A stretch of DNA of 64,000 nucleotides from Variovorax sp. (lineage in GTDB: Bacteria > Pseudomonadota > Gammaproteobacteria > Burkholderiales > Burkholderiaceae_C), in assembly GCA_004210915.1 (NCBI GenBank), contig SEGS01000033.1:61454-125453 (forward strand), given 5' to 3'. Positions 62,967 through 64,000 of the stretch are shown here, one piece after another. The position numbers were made by a program, and so were the translations under genes. Below the pieces are notes generated by a model that did not search any database, was not told the DNA's origin, and worked only from the letters and a program-made list of their open reading frames with translations. Numbering within the stretch: the stretch's first letter is position 1; every line of letters begins with the position of its first letter.

Positions 62967-63914
62967 ATGCTCGGATTCCTGCCTCCCGTCGTTCGCGGCG
63001 TCATCGCCTTCCTGCTGCTGGTCGTCAACACACTGTTCTGGTGTGCCTTGCTCTTCGCGTTGTCGCTGATCAAGCTCGTGCTGCCGTTTCCTGCGGTTCG
63101 CGCGCGCTTCGATCCACTGCTCAACCGCATCGCCAGCGCCTGGATCGCCTGCAACAGCGGCTGGATGCGGCTCACGCAGCGCACGCGCTGGGACGTGGCC
63201 GGCATCGACGGGCTCGCGTACCGCGGCTGGTACCTGGTGAATGCCAACCACCAGTCGTGGGTCGACATCTTCGTGCTGCAGCATTGCCTGAACGGCCGCA
63301 TTCCGCTGCTCAAGTTCTTCCTCAAGCAGCAGTTGATCTATGTGCCGGTCATCGGCGTGGCGTGGTGGGCGCTCGACTTCCCCTTCATGAAGCGGCACTC
63401 CAAGGCCGAGATCCGCAAGAACCCCGCGCTGCGCAGCCAGGACCGCGAGACCACGCGACGCGCCTGCGAGAAATTCGCGCGGGTGCCGACCAGCGTGATG
63501 AACTTCGCCGAGGGCACGCGCTTCACGCCCGCCAAGCACCAGGCGCAGTCGTCGCCCTACCGCCACCTGCTCAAACCGAAGGCCGGCGCGCTGGCGCTGG
63601 CGCTGCACGCGATGGGCGAGAAGTTCCAGTCGCTGATCGACGTGACCATCGTCTACCCCGACGGTGTGCCGAGCTTCTGGGACTTTCTGTGCGGTCGCAC
63701 GCCGCGCATCGTGCTGCGCGCGCGCGAGGTCGCGATTCCGGCCGAGTTCGGTCGCGGCGACTATGAGGCCGATCCGGAATTCCGCGCGGACTTCCACCGA
63801 TGGCTGGCCGACATCTGGGCCTTCAAGGGTGCGCAGATCGACACATTGCTGAACGGCCCCGGAACGCCTGCAGCAGGCCCTGAAACGACCGGCGCCACGC
63901 CAGAGCAGAGCTAG
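62967..63914 (+). CDS. PlsC-type lysophospholipid acyltransferase (YihG-like)
   Basis: This 315-residue protein has one or two N-terminal membrane helices (GVIAFLLLVVNTLFWCALLF) and the PlsC/LPLAT domain: catalytic NHQSWVD (H-x4-D), KRHSKAEIRKNP and the FAEGTRFTPAKH acceptor motif. It transfers an acyl chain to lysophosphatidic acid or a related lysolipid at the inner membrane, like YihG. Its TAG stop is within a CTAG that also gives the stop of the convergent gene. Confidence 0.88.
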   Translation: MLGFLPPVVRGVIAFLLLVVNTLFWCALLFALSLIKLVLPFPAVRARFDPLLNRIASAWIACNSGWMRLTQRTRWDVAGIDGLAYRGWYLVNANHQSWVDIFVLQHCLNGRIPLLKFFLKQQLIYVPVIGVAWWALDFPFMKRHSKAEIRKNPALRSQDRETTRRACEKFARVPTSVMNFAEGTRFTPAKHQAQSSPYRHLLKPKAGALALALHAMGEKFQSLIDVTIVYPDGVPSFWDFLCGRTPRIVLRAREVAIPAEFGRGDYEADPEFRADFHRWLADIWAFKGAQIDTLLNGPGTPAAGPETTGATPEQS

Positions 63915-64000
63915 CGCGTCGCGGCGCGCACCCGCGCCACGTCGTCGGCCAGCGCCGGCCACGGCGCGGCCTGCGGCGCGAAGCGCGCGCGCATGTAGCC
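63911..64000 (-). CDS. C-terminal end of an unidentified gene (partial)
   Basis: Twenty-nine residues and a TAG stop are visible, entering from the right edge. The segment (RARFAPQAAPWPALADDVAR then VRAATR) is a basic amphipathic tail with codon usage like its neighbours. No family can be assigned. It is called because the frame is open to the edge and the stop pairs neatly with the convergent acyltransferase stop. Confidence 0.4.
   Translation of the reverse strand, partial: GYMRARFAPQAAPWPALADDVARVRAATR

Overview
The window is a high-GC, gene-dense bacterial chromosome segment. It most likely comes from a Burkholderiales beta-proteobacterium of the Comamonadaceae/Variovorax type. This placement is inferred from the Bug-type (TctC) solute receptor, the porin-PII-AmtB operon, the layout of a single large type VI secretion (T6SS) locus carrying TagF, TagH, TagJ, a kinase and a phosphatase, and a trimeric autotransporter with an extended signal peptide. 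I saw no rRNA, tRNA, insertion sequence, prophage or CRISPR array.

Layout. 1-2 kb: the 3' end of a RibD-type reductase, a Crp/Fnr regulator behind a perfect dyad, and two small unknown genes. 2-5.8 kb: a tripartite-tricarboxylate-type receptor with a split AtuA system and a divergent LysR regulator. 5.75-12.3 kb: a divergent pair of operons encoding a methyltransferase, a glycosyltransferase, a non-canonical PTPS/QueD-fold protein and a BchC-like dehydrogenase on one strand, and a CDP-alcohol phosphatidyltransferase, YceI and a membrane-anchored alkaline-phosphatase-superfamily enzyme on the other. This is my best candidate for an undescribed biosynthetic system. 12.3-17.1 kb: a membrane protein with alr, lplT, glutathione peroxidase and a BamE/OmpA-type lipoprotein. 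17.1-21.4 kb: a 1433-residue trimeric autotransporter. 21.7-25.1 kb: glcF, glcE and an SMP-30 lactonase. 25.1-27.9 kb: amtB, glnK and a TorF-type porin behind a clear sigma-54 promoter. 28.1-29.5 kb: comM.

29.0-61.4 kb is a complete T6SS locus in three blocks. Leftward from 39.3 kb run tssJ, tssK, tssL, tssM, tagF and a PpkA-like kinase. Rightward from 39.4 kb run a small lipoprotein, tagH and a PP2C phosphatase. Leftward from 61.4 kb run tssA, tssB, tssC, hcp, tagJ, tssE, tssF, tssG, clpV and vgrG, followed by a small membrane protein, a DUF2169-pentapeptide adaptor, a second pentapeptide protein, a DUF3540 protein and a DUF4150 PAAR-like spike. All 13 core genes are recognisable and the kinase, phosphatase and FHA proteins point to threonine-phosphorylation control. 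No effector gene is visible. The window ends with a fumarylacetoacetate-hydrolase-family gene, a YihG-like acyltransferase and the tail of an unknown gene.

Three places look like small deletions. comM lacks its Walker A segment. The convergent comM and kinase genes have both lost their stop codons at one point. tssC carries a frame-breaking internal loss. Either the strain has lost T6SS sheath and ComM function, or the sequence is missing short GC-rich pieces. Re-reading those junctions would decide it.
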